64,000 nucleotides of DNA from Aureliella helgolandensis (GTDB lineage Bacteria; Planctomycetota; Planctomycetia; Pirellulales; Pirellulaceae). The translations under genes and the position numbers were made by a program. Below the pieces are notes generated by a model that saw nothing but the letters and a program-made list of their open reading frames with translations, searched no databases and was not told where the DNA came from. Positions 35,102-44,263 of the stretch are shown piece after piece. The stretch covers positions 3,782,001 through 3,846,000 of the forward strand of contig NZ_CP036298.1 of assembly GCF_007752135.1 (NCBI RefSeq). The letters run 5' to 3'. Within the stretch, counting starts at the first letter, position 1, and the number at the start of each line of letters is the position of its first letter.

Positions 35102-37480
35102 ATGAACAAGCGCAGGATTTTCACGCTATTCCAGCCGTTGCTCATAGGGATGTGCCTGTGTGCATGGCCGTCTGCGACGTTGATCGTGTCTGCTCAGGAG
35201 GCAGCACAAGTCGATCGCACTGAGCTTCCTATCAAGGGCCCTTGGTATCCGCCGATCACTACCCTAGATGCACGCGATGCAAAGGCGCCGCCGGTATTTG
35301 AGGTTAAGGCGCCGCGAGGTGCACCCAACGTGGTCGTGATCCTGCTCGATGACCTGGGCTTCGGCGGCACCAGTGCCACGGGGAGCGTTATGCAGACGCC
35401 GCATTTCGACAAACTGGCCAAAAATGGGCTGTTGTACAATCAGTTCCATACGACGGCGCTGTGCTCACCGACGCGGCAAGCTCTGATCACCGGCCGCAAT
35501 CACCACTCGTGCAACCAGGCCAAAATTAGCGAGGTCGCTACATCATTCCCGGGGGCGACCGGCATGCTGCCTAACGATGTGGCCACCATCGCCGAGACGT
35601 TGCGGCTCAACGGCTACAGTACCGCCGCGTATGGCAAACACCATGAAACCGCCGTTTGGGAGATCAGTCCGTCCGGTCCTTTCGCACGTTGGCCCAACTA
35701 TGTCGGGTTCGATGAGTTTTACGGCTTCATGGGGGGAGAAACCAATCAGTGGTCGCCGGCCGTCTATCACAATTTAAATCGTGTAGAGACGCCAGAAGAT
35801 CCCGACTACCACTTCATGAATGACATGGCGACCAAGTCGATAGAGTGGATGCGTTTCCAGCAGGCGCTTACGCCCGACAAGCCGTTCTTTGTTTACTTTG
35901 CTCCCGGTGCTGTCCATGCGCCCCACCACGTACCGCAATCCTACATCGACAAACAAGCAGGCAATTTCGATGAAGGTTGGGACGTAATCCGACAGCGGAT
36001 CTTTGAACAGCAGAAAGCGTTGGGCGTCATTCCCAAGGATACGAAGCTGGCGAAAAAGCCAGACGACATCAAGGACTGGGCGGATCTCTCTGCGAATGAG
36101 AAGAAGCTCTACGCTCGTCAGGCCGAAGTCTTCGCCGCTTTCCTCGACATGACTGACCATGAAACCGGGCGAGTCATTCAGGCGATCGAAGACATGGGAG
36201 AGCTCGATAACACGCTCATCTTCTACATCGCCGGTGATAACGGCACCAGTGCTGAAGGTGGGATGACCGGACTCTACAACGAGATGACTTACTTCAACGG
36301 AGAACCGCAAGGTTCGGACATCGATTTCATGTTGAAGCATTATGACGATTGGGGGGGACCGTCCACTTATCCCCACATGTCCGCAGGTTGGGCCGTCGCC
36401 TTCGATTCGCCATTCACCTGGACGAAGCAAGTGGCCTCCAACTATGGCGGCACTCGCAATGCTATGGTTGTCCACTGGCCGGAACGCATCAAGTCAACGG
36501 GAGAAGTACGCTCGCAATGGCACCACGTGATCGATGTCGCACCAACAATTCTGGAGGCGGCCGGATTGCCACAACCGCGAATCGTCAATGGTACGCCACA
36601 GCGGCCGATCGAAGGCACTAGCATGGTCTACACCTGGGACTTTCCGCAAGCGCCAAGTCAACATACGACTCAGTACTTTGAGATGTTTGGCAACCGAGGC
36701 ATCTACTTCGACGGTTGGTTCGCTGGCACCATTCACGTCAAGCCCTGGGCAAGTCCCGAAAATCGGTTCCCAGAAGATACCTGGGAGCTGTATCACGTCG
36801 ATGAGGACTTTAGCATGTCGACTGACTTGGCGAAGCAACATCCTGAGATGCTTTCCAAGTTGCAGCAGGCGTTCCTCGGTGAAGCGGTCAAGTACAATGT
36901 GTTGCCACTGGACGACCGGCGACAGGAGCTCTTCAACCCCAAGATAGCGGGACGCCCCGACCTGATGTTCGGACGCAAGAGTTTGACGCTTTACGAGGGT
37001 ATGAATGGACTGCTTGAAAATGATTTCATCAACGTTAAGAACACGTCGTTTGAGATTGTTGCCGATGTGGAGAGTGGAGACGAACCGTCCAACGGTGTCA
37101 TCGTCGCGCAAGGCGGACGCTTCGGCGGTTGGGCGCTGCACGTCAAAGATGGAGTCCCGAGGTACACCTACAACTATCTCGGTCTTGAGCATTCGGTCGC
37201 CGCAGGAACCGCTAAACTACCCAACGGCAAGTCCACCGTGAAGATGGACTTTGCCTACGATGGTGGCCAAAAGCCGGGCGCAGGTGGCACGGCAACGCTG
37301 TTTGTGAACGGCGAGTCTGTAGCGTCGACAAGGATTCCGAAGACCGAGTTCTCAATTTTCTCGGCGGACGAATCGGCAGGTGTCGGCATCGATATGGAAA
37401 CGACCGTTTCCGAGGAATACGACCGTGCAAGCAGTAAGTTCACCGGCACGATTGGCAAGGTGACCATCACGCTGAAGTAG
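35102..37480 (+). CDS. Secreted arylsulfatase-like enzyme
   Basis: From the ATG at 35102 (GAAGGGA upstream) the product is 792 aa with a signal peptide (MNKRRIFTLFQPLLIGMCLCAWP…SAQ). NVVVILLDDLGFGG supplies metal-binding Asp residues, and C121-S-P-T-R is the CxPxR motif whose Cys becomes formylglycine, the catalytic residue. GRNHHS and a later YIAGDNGTSAEGG complete the active site. The C-terminal 200 residues form a beta-rich domain (LHVKDGVPRYTYNYLGLE, TLFVNGESV) common in the P. aeruginosa AtsA-like branch. Substrate is unknown. It would hydrolyse sulfate esters in the periplasm or outside the cell. An upstream in-frame ATG (34985) is rejected because it precedes the signal peptide by 39 residues. 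Confidence 0.92.
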   Translation: MNKRRIFTLFQPLLIGMCLCAWPSATLIVSAQEAAQVDRTELPIKGPWYPPITTLDARDAKAPPVFEVKAPRGAPNVVVILLDDLGFGGTSATGSVMQTPHFDKLAKNGLLYNQFHTTALCSPTRQALITGRNHHSCNQAKISEVATSFPGATGMLPNDVATIAETLRLNGYSTAAYGKHHETAVWEISPSGPFARWPNYVGFDEFYGFMGGETNQWSPAVYHNLNRVETPEDPDYHFMNDMATKSIEWMRFQQALTPDKPFFVYFAPGAVHAPHHVPQSYIDKQAGNFDEGWDVIRQRIFEQQKALGVIPKDTKLAKKPDDIKDWADLSANEKKLYARQAEVFAAFLDMTDHETGRVIQAIEDMGELDNTLIFYIAGDNGTSAEGGMTGLYNEMTYFNGEPQGSDIDFMLKHYDDWGGPSTYPHMSAGWAVAFDSPFTWTKQVASNYGGTRNAMVVHWPERIKSTGEVRSQWHHVIDVAPTILEAAGLPQPRIVNGTPQRPIEGTSMVYTWDFPQAPSQHTTQYFEMFGNRGIYFDGWFAGTIHVKPWASPENRFPEDTWELYHVDEDFSMSTDLAKQHPEMLSKLQQAFLGEAVKYNVLPLDDRRQELFNPKIAGRPDLMFGRKSLTLYEGMNGLLENDFINVKNTSFEIVADVESGDEPSNGVIVAQGGRFGGWALHVKDGVPRYTYNYLGLEHSVAAGTAKLPNGKSTVKMDFAYDGGQKPGAGGTATLFVNGESVASTRIPKTEFSIFSADESAGVGIDMETTVSEEYDRASSKFTGTIGKVTITLK

Positions 37481-37495
37481 TGCGTCCTCAAAAGC

Positions 37496-37527
37496 CCCCT
37501 GCCCGATGATTCGGGCAGGGGTTATTT
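37496..37527 (+). terminator. Rho-independent-type terminator after the sulfatase gene
   Basis: CCCCTGCCCGA (37496-37506), loop TGAT, and TCGGGCAGGGG (37511-37521) form an 11-bp perfect stem followed by TTATTTATT. It begins 16 bases after the sulfatase stop. Confidence 0.88.
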
Positions 37528-38196
37528 ATTGACTTACCAGAAGAAGTAGGATCGCCTCCTGAGAATCTTGCCGATCTGCGCCACGGGCCGTAAATCCGGT
37601 TGTGGGAGACTTGGAGCTTCAAAGCCTGTCCAAGGGACCTGGTGTGATGCTCCAAGTCTGCCACAACCCGCTAGGCACAGGCAAACGGAACAAAACTGCG
37701 CATCGCATTCTCCGTCACGTCCATCGCAAGTGGTGTGACGTTTCCTTGGAATCACCCGAATTCGTCGTCAGTTTGGTAAACGCAATGCGAACCGATGAAG
37801 GGGGCGACGTCCCCGGCTAGCGTGATTCGGGCGCATTGAAGATGGGGCGCCAGACAGCATGCGCTGGCTGGTTAGGCGCGCGATTCAAACGCCGTGCATT
37901 CCACAGTGAATGGGTTTGCGGAATACCCCTAGCCCCCATGAGAACAATTCAGGGGCAGTCCTTTGCGGACGACTCCTGAACGGAAGTGCTGGTAACCTCC
38001 CAACCCGAAACGTTCCGGGCTGTTGATCTAATCGCAATTTGAATTTCAACGCGCAGGCAGCGTCTCTAATTGCCCTGTAGCGGTAGCCACCTGTCGTTGT
38101 TCACACAGCCGGGGCACTCTTTCCACAGCCCGGTTCGCTGGGGGAGACTGTGGACGGGGCTACTGGCGGACTCGACATTGCTAGAGCGGTGGGTGG
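37528..38196. other. Gene-free spacer with a repeat fragment
   Basis: No gene is supported. About 38030-38115 (AATTTGAATTTC, then TGTAGCGGTAGCCACCTGTCGTTGTTCACAC) is a diverged fragment of the dispersed repeat family. Confidence 0.55.
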
Positions 38197-39498
38197 TCAG
38201 GGAGCGTCGTTGCGAGCGCGTGGCGGGGGAGGTGGTGGCGGACCACCGCCGCGTCGCGGACGCTCTTGGCGCGGCGTGTAAGTTTCCGACTTGGTGCGAC
38301 CGTTGGGATCGACGAAGACAAAACTGGCCGAGCCATTGTCCGCCAGCGTGTAAGAAACGGAGCCCTGCTTGCCGTTCACGTCGTAAACGAGGCGATAGCT
38401 CCCCGGCTTCGGCTGAGTAAACTCCGTAATCTTCGCATCTCGCAGTGGACGCAAGTCTGGCCGAATCGGTTCGGCGCGCGGTTGCGGATCGACTTGACCA
38501 CCACGCTCGACCACTTCACCGAAGAATCCGCCATTTAGATACGGGTACGTTCGGGTCGCGTGAAAGTGATAATTGCCGTCCCCATCCTTGTGGCCTCCCA
38601 GCGCATCTAGCGGTGCAAAATCGGTCGCCTGAGCGTCTTGATATCCGAAAATGGGATAGCCGTCCAAGGCGTAGGCAATGGGCTGGCCCTTGCCCGTAGT
38701 CGTTTCGAGATGCACTGGAGCGATGTGGTAGTGGTAATCATCCGCTCGCCCGCAGTGACCACCGTATTCATCCAATTCGCCGAACAACAATGCATCGTCG
38801 CCCCGATTGTTGAGCGGATTGAAAATCGGGACGCCGTTGACCGCCAGTGCGATTGCACCACGCAGAAAGTTGCCCTTCGTTGACATTGGCCGTTTCGCAG
38901 GAACCGGGTGCAGGGGAATTCGCCAAGCGTTCTCGCCAAAGTACTTTTGAGGAATCGGGACCTGCTGTTGCCAGGAGCGAATTCCGATCATCATCGGATG
39001 TGCTGGGATTCCATTGGAACCAACATAAAAGTACTCGTCGTCCCACCGCAGCTTCAACGATTCTGAAAACGGTAGGAAGTGTTCGTGGATCGATGGCATG
39101 GGCTTGGCTTTGTCCTGGGCCTGAATTTTGTCACTGTTCAGCGGCTGTTGTACAACAAACCGCACGGGACGCTGTTGGTTGAGGTTCTCAATGGCTTCCA
39201 GGCGGTTTGCGATCCACTCTCGGTCTGAAGCGATCAGACGTTCCAGCTTGAGGGTGACGAGCCGCCGGCCGTCGAGGCGGATCTGAATATTCTCACCGGA
39301 GGCGGCTACGAACGTGCCATGCAAGTGGGCACCCGCGTCACCGAGCGTCCAGGTCCTGGATCCCGTGGATTGCTCTGGATCGCCATGATGCGGCCCATCG
39401 TGGGCCCAAAGAATATTGGGGGCGGCCAGCGAGACTGCAATTGCGAAAGCTACTCCGAGAAATCGGTGGGTGATCCCATGAATGTTGGTGGGTGTCAT
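38197..39498 (-). CDS. Secreted YHYH-domain protein
   Basis: Starting at 39498, where the ATG overlaps the upstream stop, the product is 433 aa with a signal peptide (…FLGVAFAIAVSLAAPNILWA). The YHYH motif is at residues 255-258 (DDYHYHIAPVHLE), followed by the expected ALDGYPIFGYQDA and a second His cluster (GNYHFHATRTYPY). YHYH proteins are exported and probably bind metal; their role is not settled. An N-terminal AHLHGTFVAASGENIQI…LKLERL segment resembles an SLA1-homology-like domain. The tail is Pro/Arg-rich (seven consecutive Pro). It closes the sigma-factor operon. Confidence 0.85.
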   Translation of the reverse strand: MTPTNIHGITHRFLGVAFAIAVSLAAPNILWAHDGPHHGDPEQSTGSRTWTLGDAGAHLHGTFVAASGENIQIRLDGRRLVTLKLERLIASDREWIANRLEAIENLNQQRPVRFVVQQPLNSDKIQAQDKAKPMPSIHEHFLPFSESLKLRWDDEYFYVGSNGIPAHPMMIGIRSWQQQVPIPQKYFGENAWRIPLHPVPAKRPMSTKGNFLRGAIALAVNGVPIFNPLNNRGDDALLFGELDEYGGHCGRADDYHYHIAPVHLETTTGKGQPIAYALDGYPIFGYQDAQATDFAPLDALGGHKDGDGNYHFHATRTYPYLNGGFFGEVVERGGQVDPQPRAEPIRPDLRPLRDAKITEFTQPKPGSYRLVYDVNGKQGSVSYTLADNGSASFVFVDPNGRTKSETYTPRQERPRRGGGPPPPPPPRARNDAP

Positions 39499-40229
39499 CG
39501 CTTGGGCCTTTTCGGTGGGGAGTCGGGAACGATGTTGTTTAAGTTGGAAAAGTCGGGGCGAGACACACCATCGGGCGAACCGGCGACGAAATGTCGGAAG
39601 ATGACGGTGTTGTCGAGTTCGATGTCGTCGGTCCAAATGAAACTTGCCCCACTGAAATCATGCTCAAAGAATGGTTCCTTCGGTCCAACTTGCTGCTGCG
39701 AATACTCCTTGGCGAACCCCCAAGATTTATCATCGAAGTCGGTCTTGTACCAGTTTTCGGGAATCGGCAGATTTCTAACTTTGGGATGTTGCGTGTCACG
39801 GTCTATCGGTCCGTGAGAAAACGCCTTGGCTTTCCAACTTGCATTGGTCACCGTGCCGTCGCCAAACTTCAGGATGAAACCTGCGTCGCCAATATTGGTA
39901 TTTGCGTACTCCATGCCGGTTTCGGAATCGGCATTGTCTTTGGCCATGACCGCAATCGTCATTGGATACGCTGGCAGAATATCAACGCTGACAACGTTGT
40001 GCGGCATGAACTTGATCGAGTCGACTGCCACATGCTCGCCGTTGATGTACAGGGTAAACCAATTGTCGGCATACACATTGGCTCTCACGGTGTCGCTGAT
40101 GCTAGGTTTACCCACGCGATTGGCACCTCGCGGTTGATTGCTTGGCGGCTGCGCCCCCAATTGCACCGCGAGGTGCGTGGTGCCGAAGCCAGCTGCGACA
40201 ACAATCGCAATCCATAGAAGTCGTTTCAT
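39495..40229 (-). CDS. Secreted hypothetical protein of the YHYH operon
   Basis: The 244-aa product has a signal peptide (MKRLLWIAIVVAAGFGTTHLAVQLGAQ). The mature part is beta-rich with a sugar-binding or jelly-roll look (VYADNWFTLYINGEHVAVD, ASWKAKAFSHGPIDRDTQ, WYKTDFDDKSWGFAKEY), as in galactose-binding-like modules of planctomycete exported proteins. No catalytic motif is evident. It is separated by six bases from the anti-sigma gene and overlaps the YHYH gene by ATGA, so the four are one operon. It often accompanies YHYH proteins by my recollection, but I cannot name the family. Confidence 0.7.
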   Translation of the reverse strand: MKRLLWIAIVVAAGFGTTHLAVQLGAQPPSNQPRGANRVGKPSISDTVRANVYADNWFTLYINGEHVAVDSIKFMPHNVVSVDILPAYPMTIAVMAKDNADSETGMEYANTNIGDAGFILKFGDGTVTNASWKAKAFSHGPIDRDTQHPKVRNLPIPENWYKTDFDDKSWGFAKEYSQQQVGPKEPFFEHDFSGASFIWTDDIELDNTVIFRHFVAGSPDGVSRPDFSNLNNIVPDSPPKRPKR

Positions 40230-40235
40230 ATTTCT

Positions 40236-41228
40236 TTACTCGTATTCCAGGGCTCGTTCGGGTCCGTGATGGGGGGAATGATCGAAATGGTTTTCCGGGA
40301 GGATTCGCTCTTGGGTGAGAGTCATTGTCAGGGTGATTTGCTGGGGGCCGAAGGCCATTTGCTCAAAGCGCATCTCAGAAATCTTGCCACTTGATTCGGC
40401 ATAGCGTATTTCCACCTTCACGGCCCCTCGGAAACCGGGCTTCTTAACGGCGACCATGCGTCGATGGGTTTCACTGTCTGGCGTTGCTGCTGACGTGCCG
40501 TCTCCCGGAGGCAACAATTCTAAATCATAGGCGGTGCGTAGCGCTTCGAGTCCGTCGTGCAAATTGTGGATGGGCAAGCCGTCCTCATGGCCGGGAAGAT
40601 CTCGCGCGAAGTGAGTCAAGTCGTTGCTATAACGAACCGGCCCATCGGGTCGCACTGCCCAGCTGGCCGTTCCGTTACTGCCCGTTATGAACCACTCACC
40701 ATGCACGGTTTTGCGTTTGAGCACGAACTGATTCGGGCCACGCACGTCGAGCACCGCACCGTCCAGGGAGGGTTTGGGGGGGCGGCGTCGCTCTGGTGAG
40801 GCGGGATCTTGGTGCTTGGGGGGAATCATGACGTCGCGAACGGATATCAAGAACGTGCGATCCATGGGGAAGTCGTTTGCCTTGATAATTCGATCCAACT
40901 CAATGATGGCTGCCGATGCGTTAGGAGCATCCACGGTTTGCCACAACACCGCAACGGCCAGCAGCACCGCACTGGCAGTGGATGCCACGGTAAACGACCG
41001 GCGACTCCAGGCTCTCGAATGCGACCGGTTGGGTAGCAACACGTTCGTTGCAGCAGCCTCGGAAGCGACCAATTCGTTGCGGAGGCGATCATGCAACAGC
41101 AGGTACGACGCAAATTGACGCGCGTGCTGCGGATCCGACTTGATCCATTGGTTCAATTGAGCTTGCTGCTCACTCAACAGGCAACCGTCGAGGTATCCGT
41201 GGATCAGCTCTTGATAATCTACATTCAT
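40236..41228 (-). CDS. Membrane anti-sigma factor (FecR-like N-terminus)
   Basis: The 330-aa product begins with a cytoplasmic zinc-less anti-sigma-like helix set (ELIHGYLDGCLLSEQQAQLNQWIKSDPQHARQFASYLLLHDRLR), typical of planctomycete anti-sigma factors. One membrane helix follows at about 78-98 (TVASTASAVLLAVAVLWQTV), then an exported region of about 230 residues with beta-strand repeats. ATG at 41228 overlaps the sigma-factor stop (ATGA). The partner sigma is immediately upstream. Release of the sigma factor presumably follows an extracytoplasmic signal. A longer in-frame start upstream lies inside the sigma gene and is rejected. Confidence 0.82.
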   Translation of the reverse strand: MNVDYQELIHGYLDGCLLSEQQAQLNQWIKSDPQHARQFASYLLLHDRLRNELVASEAAATNVLLPNRSHSRAWSRRSFTVASTASAVLLAVAVLWQTVDAPNASAAIIELDRIIKANDFPMDRTFLISVRDVMIPPKHQDPASPERRRPPKPSLDGAVLDVRGPNQFVLKRKTVHGEWFITGSNGTASWAVRPDGPVRYSNDLTHFARDLPGHEDGLPIHNLHDGLEALRTAYDLELLPPGDGTSAATPDSETHRRMVAVKKPGFRGAVKVEIRYAESSGKISEMRFEQMAFGPQQITLTMTLTQERILPENHFDHSPHHGPERALEYE

Positions 41229-41746
41229 GAAGCACTCGCTTCCACGACCTTGCGTTGGATGCACTCTTTGAGTTGCTCTCGGACTCGCTGGAGTGCTTTT
41301 GCGACAGCATTCGGCGTCATGTCTATGTGGGAGGCGATTGCGGCTGGTTTCATGTCGTCTCGATACCGCAGGCCAATCAACTTTTTCGCGCGACCCTCCA
41401 GGGAGCCCAGGCAATCCTGGAGATAATCGTGTGCCGCCGAACGCTCTTGTGCCTGCTCATGAAAGGCAATGGCAAGGCAAGCGACCGCGTCGTCATCGAA
41501 AACCAGTGGATCTCGGCTCCGACGTCGCAGGTACGTCCCAACCTGCCGGCGGGCAATTCCGATTGCCCAGGGGATGAATGGCGAATTTGGGTCGTAGGCA
41601 TGAAAGGATTCAACGACCGCTACGGCAACGTCTTGCAGCACGTCGTCACGATCGCGGAAATCGCGGACCACCGAGGCAATGAATGCTGAGACGGCGGGTT
41701 GAGCGAGCGTCCACTGTCGGGTCGCCTGTCGGGTTGTCTCGTCCAC
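41225..41746 (-). CDS. ECF-type sigma factor
   Basis: The 173-aa protein has sigma region 2 (VSAFIASVVRDFRDRDDVLQDVAVAVVESFHAYDPNSPFIPWAIGIARRQVGTYLRRR) and region 4 (LIGLRYRDDMKPAAIASHIDMTPNAVAKALQRVREQLKECIQRK). It belongs to the planctomycete-expanded ECF group paired with FecR-like anti-sigma factors. It would direct RNA polymerase to its own operon and possibly others. Start is GTG at 41746 with AAGGA seven bases upstream. It leads the four-gene operon ending in the YHYH gene. Confidence 0.9.
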   Translation of the reverse strand: MDETTRQATRQWTLAQPAVSAFIASVVRDFRDRDDVLQDVAVAVVESFHAYDPNSPFIPWAIGIARRQVGTYLRRRSRDPLVFDDDAVACLAIAFHEQAQERSAAHDYLQDCLGSLEGRAKKLIGLRYRDDMKPAAIASHIDMTPNAVAKALQRVREQLKECIQRKVVEASAS

Positions 41747-42174
41747 AAAATTCCTTCACAAAAAAACTTTCTCACCTAGTTACTTATCCGACCAAACTGT
41801 TTTATGACCAACCTTTTGCCCATTTTGTGAAATTCGTCCGTATTTAGCCATGCTTCTCCGTCCTGCCCATGCCAATCGATGTCCCTTGCTACGCATTCGC
41901 CGGTGTGATCGCAGTCGGCCTGGAGCACATTAAAGAGCAGTCAGATGCGGAAGTCGACAAAACTAGCCCCTTTGCGGTTGAGACAGGGCGGAACCGCATC
42001 GCCCAGGGCAGTTGCGCTGTGGTTCTGTGTTGTATTTAGCCAGCAGCTTCAAACGCAGCAGACTTCACCGCCCTGGATTAGCCTCCTTCTCATTGCAAGC
42101 TTCCTGCGCAACGCGCTTGGTGAACTGCATCGAGCATTGTGAACGCGCTCCAGCCAGACATGAAATGCTCGCCA
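41747..42174. other. Intergenic region between sigma-factor operon and ATPase gene
   Basis: An AT-rich stretch at about 41745-41800 lies directly upstream of the sigma-factor start and probably holds its promoter. I see no convincing -35/-10 pair and no gene. Confidence 0.45.
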
Positions 42175-43308
42175 TTACGACTGGAGTTGGCTGATCCACA
42201 AACGCAAGAAACGATCGTTGATGACGTACGATGCTGCTTCACGTTCGATTAAGTCTTTGGCGACAAGTGATCCTGCCGCACGCTGGGCATTCGATGCGCT
42301 GCGAAGACCGTACTGACGCGTGAAGTCGGACGAAAAGGGTTGGGGGGGCGTTTCGCGATCCGCCAGTCCACGCAGGAAACGCTGTTCATTCTTGGTCAGC
42401 GATTCCCACAGGATGACGTAAGCATGGCTTTCGCGACGCAGCAATTCGGCGACTGCTTGGTCGATCTGCGCGGCGCTGACCTCGCTGCCGGGCTCAATCA
42501 GTGACCAGAGCACATGGCAAAGGTGCTGCGTATAGAACGGATGTCCTTGCGTGGCCTCACACAGCTCTGAGATCAATGGGTTGGAAAACGTCTTATTCGC
42601 GTCCGCAAATCGTTTGGCAATGAACGGCTGCCAATGTTTGGTCGCGATTGGACCAACCGGATAATGCATTGCCGAGCGGTACAGCGGACGCGATTGATCC
42701 AAGAACATCGACTGCAGGAGGTGCTTTCGACTACCCAGAAAAAGGTAGGCGACGTTCTTGTGATGCTGGATTGAGCTGCGGATTTGTCGTTCGGCCAAAT
42801 CGTCTTCATAGTCGGCGATCTGTTGAAACTCGTCAAAGACCACCACCACAGTTTTGCCACTCCGCACGGCCAAAGATTGTGGAGCGGCAAGGACTTCCGT
42901 CAGATCGGTTTTCGAAACACTTCGACCGTCGATACCGAATTCAACTTTGGGTTGACCGGAGTCATCCAGCGAAACACTCGGCCGCAGTCGTCCAAACATC
43001 GCCTTACCGAATTCCAGCAATTTCGTCGTCTTCGTTTCGGCGGCCGAAGTAATGGCTCGAGCGGTCGTGGTCGCGAACGAAGCGGAGCCGTCGGTGGGCC
43101 ACAGGTCCACATAGACCGGAACGAACGACTTCTTCGGCAGCTTATCCAACGCGCGCATCACCAACGAGGTCTTGCCCATGCGTCGCTCCGCGTAAACGAA
43201 ACAGCGCCCGCATGAGCGCATCGTCTGAGACAGATCGGCCAATTCCTGGGTGCGATTGCAGAACTCGCCGTTTCCAACCACACCACCGTAAGTAAAGGGA
43301 TTTGTCAC
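42175..43308 (-). CDS. AAA/STAND-type ATPase (archaeal-ATPase-like)
   Basis: The 377-aa product has a Walker A at residues 41-48 (ERRMGKTS), Walker B (VVVVFDEFQQI) and sensor-like SRKHLLQSMF, followed by a winged-helix-like C-terminus (FTRQYGLRSASNAQRAAGSLVAKDLIER…VINDRFLRLW). This matches single-copy ATPases of the archaeal_ATPase/DUF234-like class, often found near mobile or defence genes. The start is GTG at 43308 with GGGAGGA at eight-base spacing. A palindromic operator candidate lies 28-50 bases upstream. Cellular role unknown. Confidence 0.82.
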   Translation of the reverse strand: MTNPFTYGGVVGNGEFCNRTQELADLSQTMRSCGRCFVYAERRMGKTSLVMRALDKLPKKSFVPVYVDLWPTDGSASFATTTARAITSAAETKTTKLLEFGKAMFGRLRPSVSLDDSGQPKVEFGIDGRSVSKTDLTEVLAAPQSLAVRSGKTVVVVFDEFQQIADYEDDLAERQIRSSIQHHKNVAYLFLGSRKHLLQSMFLDQSRPLYRSAMHYPVGPIATKHWQPFIAKRFADANKTFSNPLISELCEATQGHPFYTQHLCHVLWSLIEPGSEVSAAQIDQAVAELLRRESHAYVILWESLTKNEQRFLRGLADRETPPQPFSSDFTRQYGLRSASNAQRAAGSLVAKDLIEREAASYVINDRFLRLWISQLQS

Positions 43309-43335
43309 TTTATCCTCCCAGCCAAAATACGCAAC

Positions 43336-43357
43336 ATGCGTTACGCATTATGCGTAA
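43336..43357 (-). promoter_or_regulatory. Palindromic operator candidate upstream of the ATPase gene
   Basis: TTACGCAT-T-ATGCGTAA (43341-43357) is a perfect 8-1-8 inverted repeat, overlapped on its left by ATGCGT-T-ACGCAT (43336-43348). The arrangement of three ATGCGT half-sites suggests cooperative binding of a dimeric regulator controlling the leftward ATPase gene. Confidence 0.6.
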
Positions 43358-43677
43358 TTCGAGCAGCGAATGCTAGGCCCAAGCAGCGTTGGTCGAAAGG
43401 AACCCATGCTCCTTTCTAACTTCAGCCTTCCAGGTTCCAGCCACCGCAGGAGAGCGAATTGCGAGGTCGACGGAGGTGGTGCAATGGATGGGCCCTTCCC
43501 AAGGGATCACATGGCGCGTGCGTTAGACGGCTAACTTTTCTTGGCATGGGCACCACCCCAACCAAACCGCCTGTCTTCACGCAGTCTTCTGCAAATCTAT
43601 GGTTGAGGTTTCTTCATCGCCCCGGGGCTCACCATCCCTGACATGCACCCCAGAAACTTCGGCCTTCAATCAACGTC

Positions 43678-43706
43678 TTGACGACAGTTGTTGCGACGTG
43701 TAATAT
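43678..43706 (+). promoter_or_regulatory. Sigma70-type promoter of the marR-family gene, probably leaderless
   Basis: TTGACG (43678-43683) and TAATAT (43701-43706) are 17 bases apart. The ATG at 43713 begins six bases after the -10 box, where transcription would start, so the mRNA would have no 5' leader. There is no Shine-Dalgarno sequence, as expected. Confidence 0.7.
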
Positions 43707-43712
43707 CGTTCC

Positions 43713-44216
43713 ATGACCAAGACATCGACCAATGCGCCCACAGTCGGCAAGCCAGCCTTTGATTCGCTGGAACAGGAAGTCTTCTTGAACTTATGGCGGA
43801 CGTATGACCGTCTCAGGTCGATGGAAGACGAGGTTTTCGGACGAGTCGGCTTGTCTGCTCAGCAGTACAATGCATTGCGACTATTGCGTTCGGTTTATCC
43901 GGACTCGATGCCGACGCTAGTGCTGGGCGGGCGGCTGATTTCTCGTGCCCCGGATATGACGCGTCTGCTGGATCGCCTGGAAAGTAGATGTCTGCTGGTC
44001 AGGGAGCGAAGACCTGAGAATCGCCGAGTCGTGGAAGTCCGTATTGCCAAAGAGGGGACGCAGCTGCTCGACGAGGTACACGATGCCCTTCAAGAATGTC
44101 ATCGGCAACAGTTGGGGCACCTCGACAAGAAGGTTTTGCGTCAACTGGCCAGCTTGCTTAAACAAGCTCGGCAGCCACACGAGGATGCCGAAAACCTATC
44201 ATTCATCGATGAATGA
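43713..44216 (+). CDS. MarR-family transcriptional regulator
   Basis: The 167-aa protein has a MarR winged helix (VGLSAQQYNALRLLRSVYP…LGGRLISRAPDMTRLLDRLESRCLLVRERRPENRRVVEVRIAKEGTQLL) with the DxR-like wing. N-terminal and C-terminal helices would form the dimer interface. MarR proteins usually bind palindromes and respond to small aromatic or oxidising ligands. It precedes the halogenase-like gene by 47 bases in the same direction and may control it. A perfect 26-bp palindrome covers its stop codon. Confidence 0.92.
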   Translation: MTKTSTNAPTVGKPAFDSLEQEVFLNLWRTYDRLRSMEDEVFGRVGLSAQQYNALRLLRSVYPDSMPTLVLGGRLISRAPDMTRLLDRLESRCLLVRERRPENRRVVEVRIAKEGTQLLDEVHDALQECHRQQLGHLDKKVLRQLASLLKQARQPHEDAENLSFIDE

Positions 44217-44220
44217 TAGG
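44195..44220. promoter_or_regulatory. Perfect 26-bp palindrome at the marR stop codon
   Basis: CCTATCATTCATC is followed by its exact reverse complement GATGAATGATAGG with no loop. It covers the last codons and stop of the MarR gene and lies 43 bases before the next start. Its length and perfect symmetry suit either an operator for the MarR protein controlling the downstream gene, or a processing/attenuation hairpin. Confidence 0.6.
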
Positions 44221-44263
44221 TGTCAGCATTTGAACTGCAACCAATTGCCAAAGGTGTTCAAGT

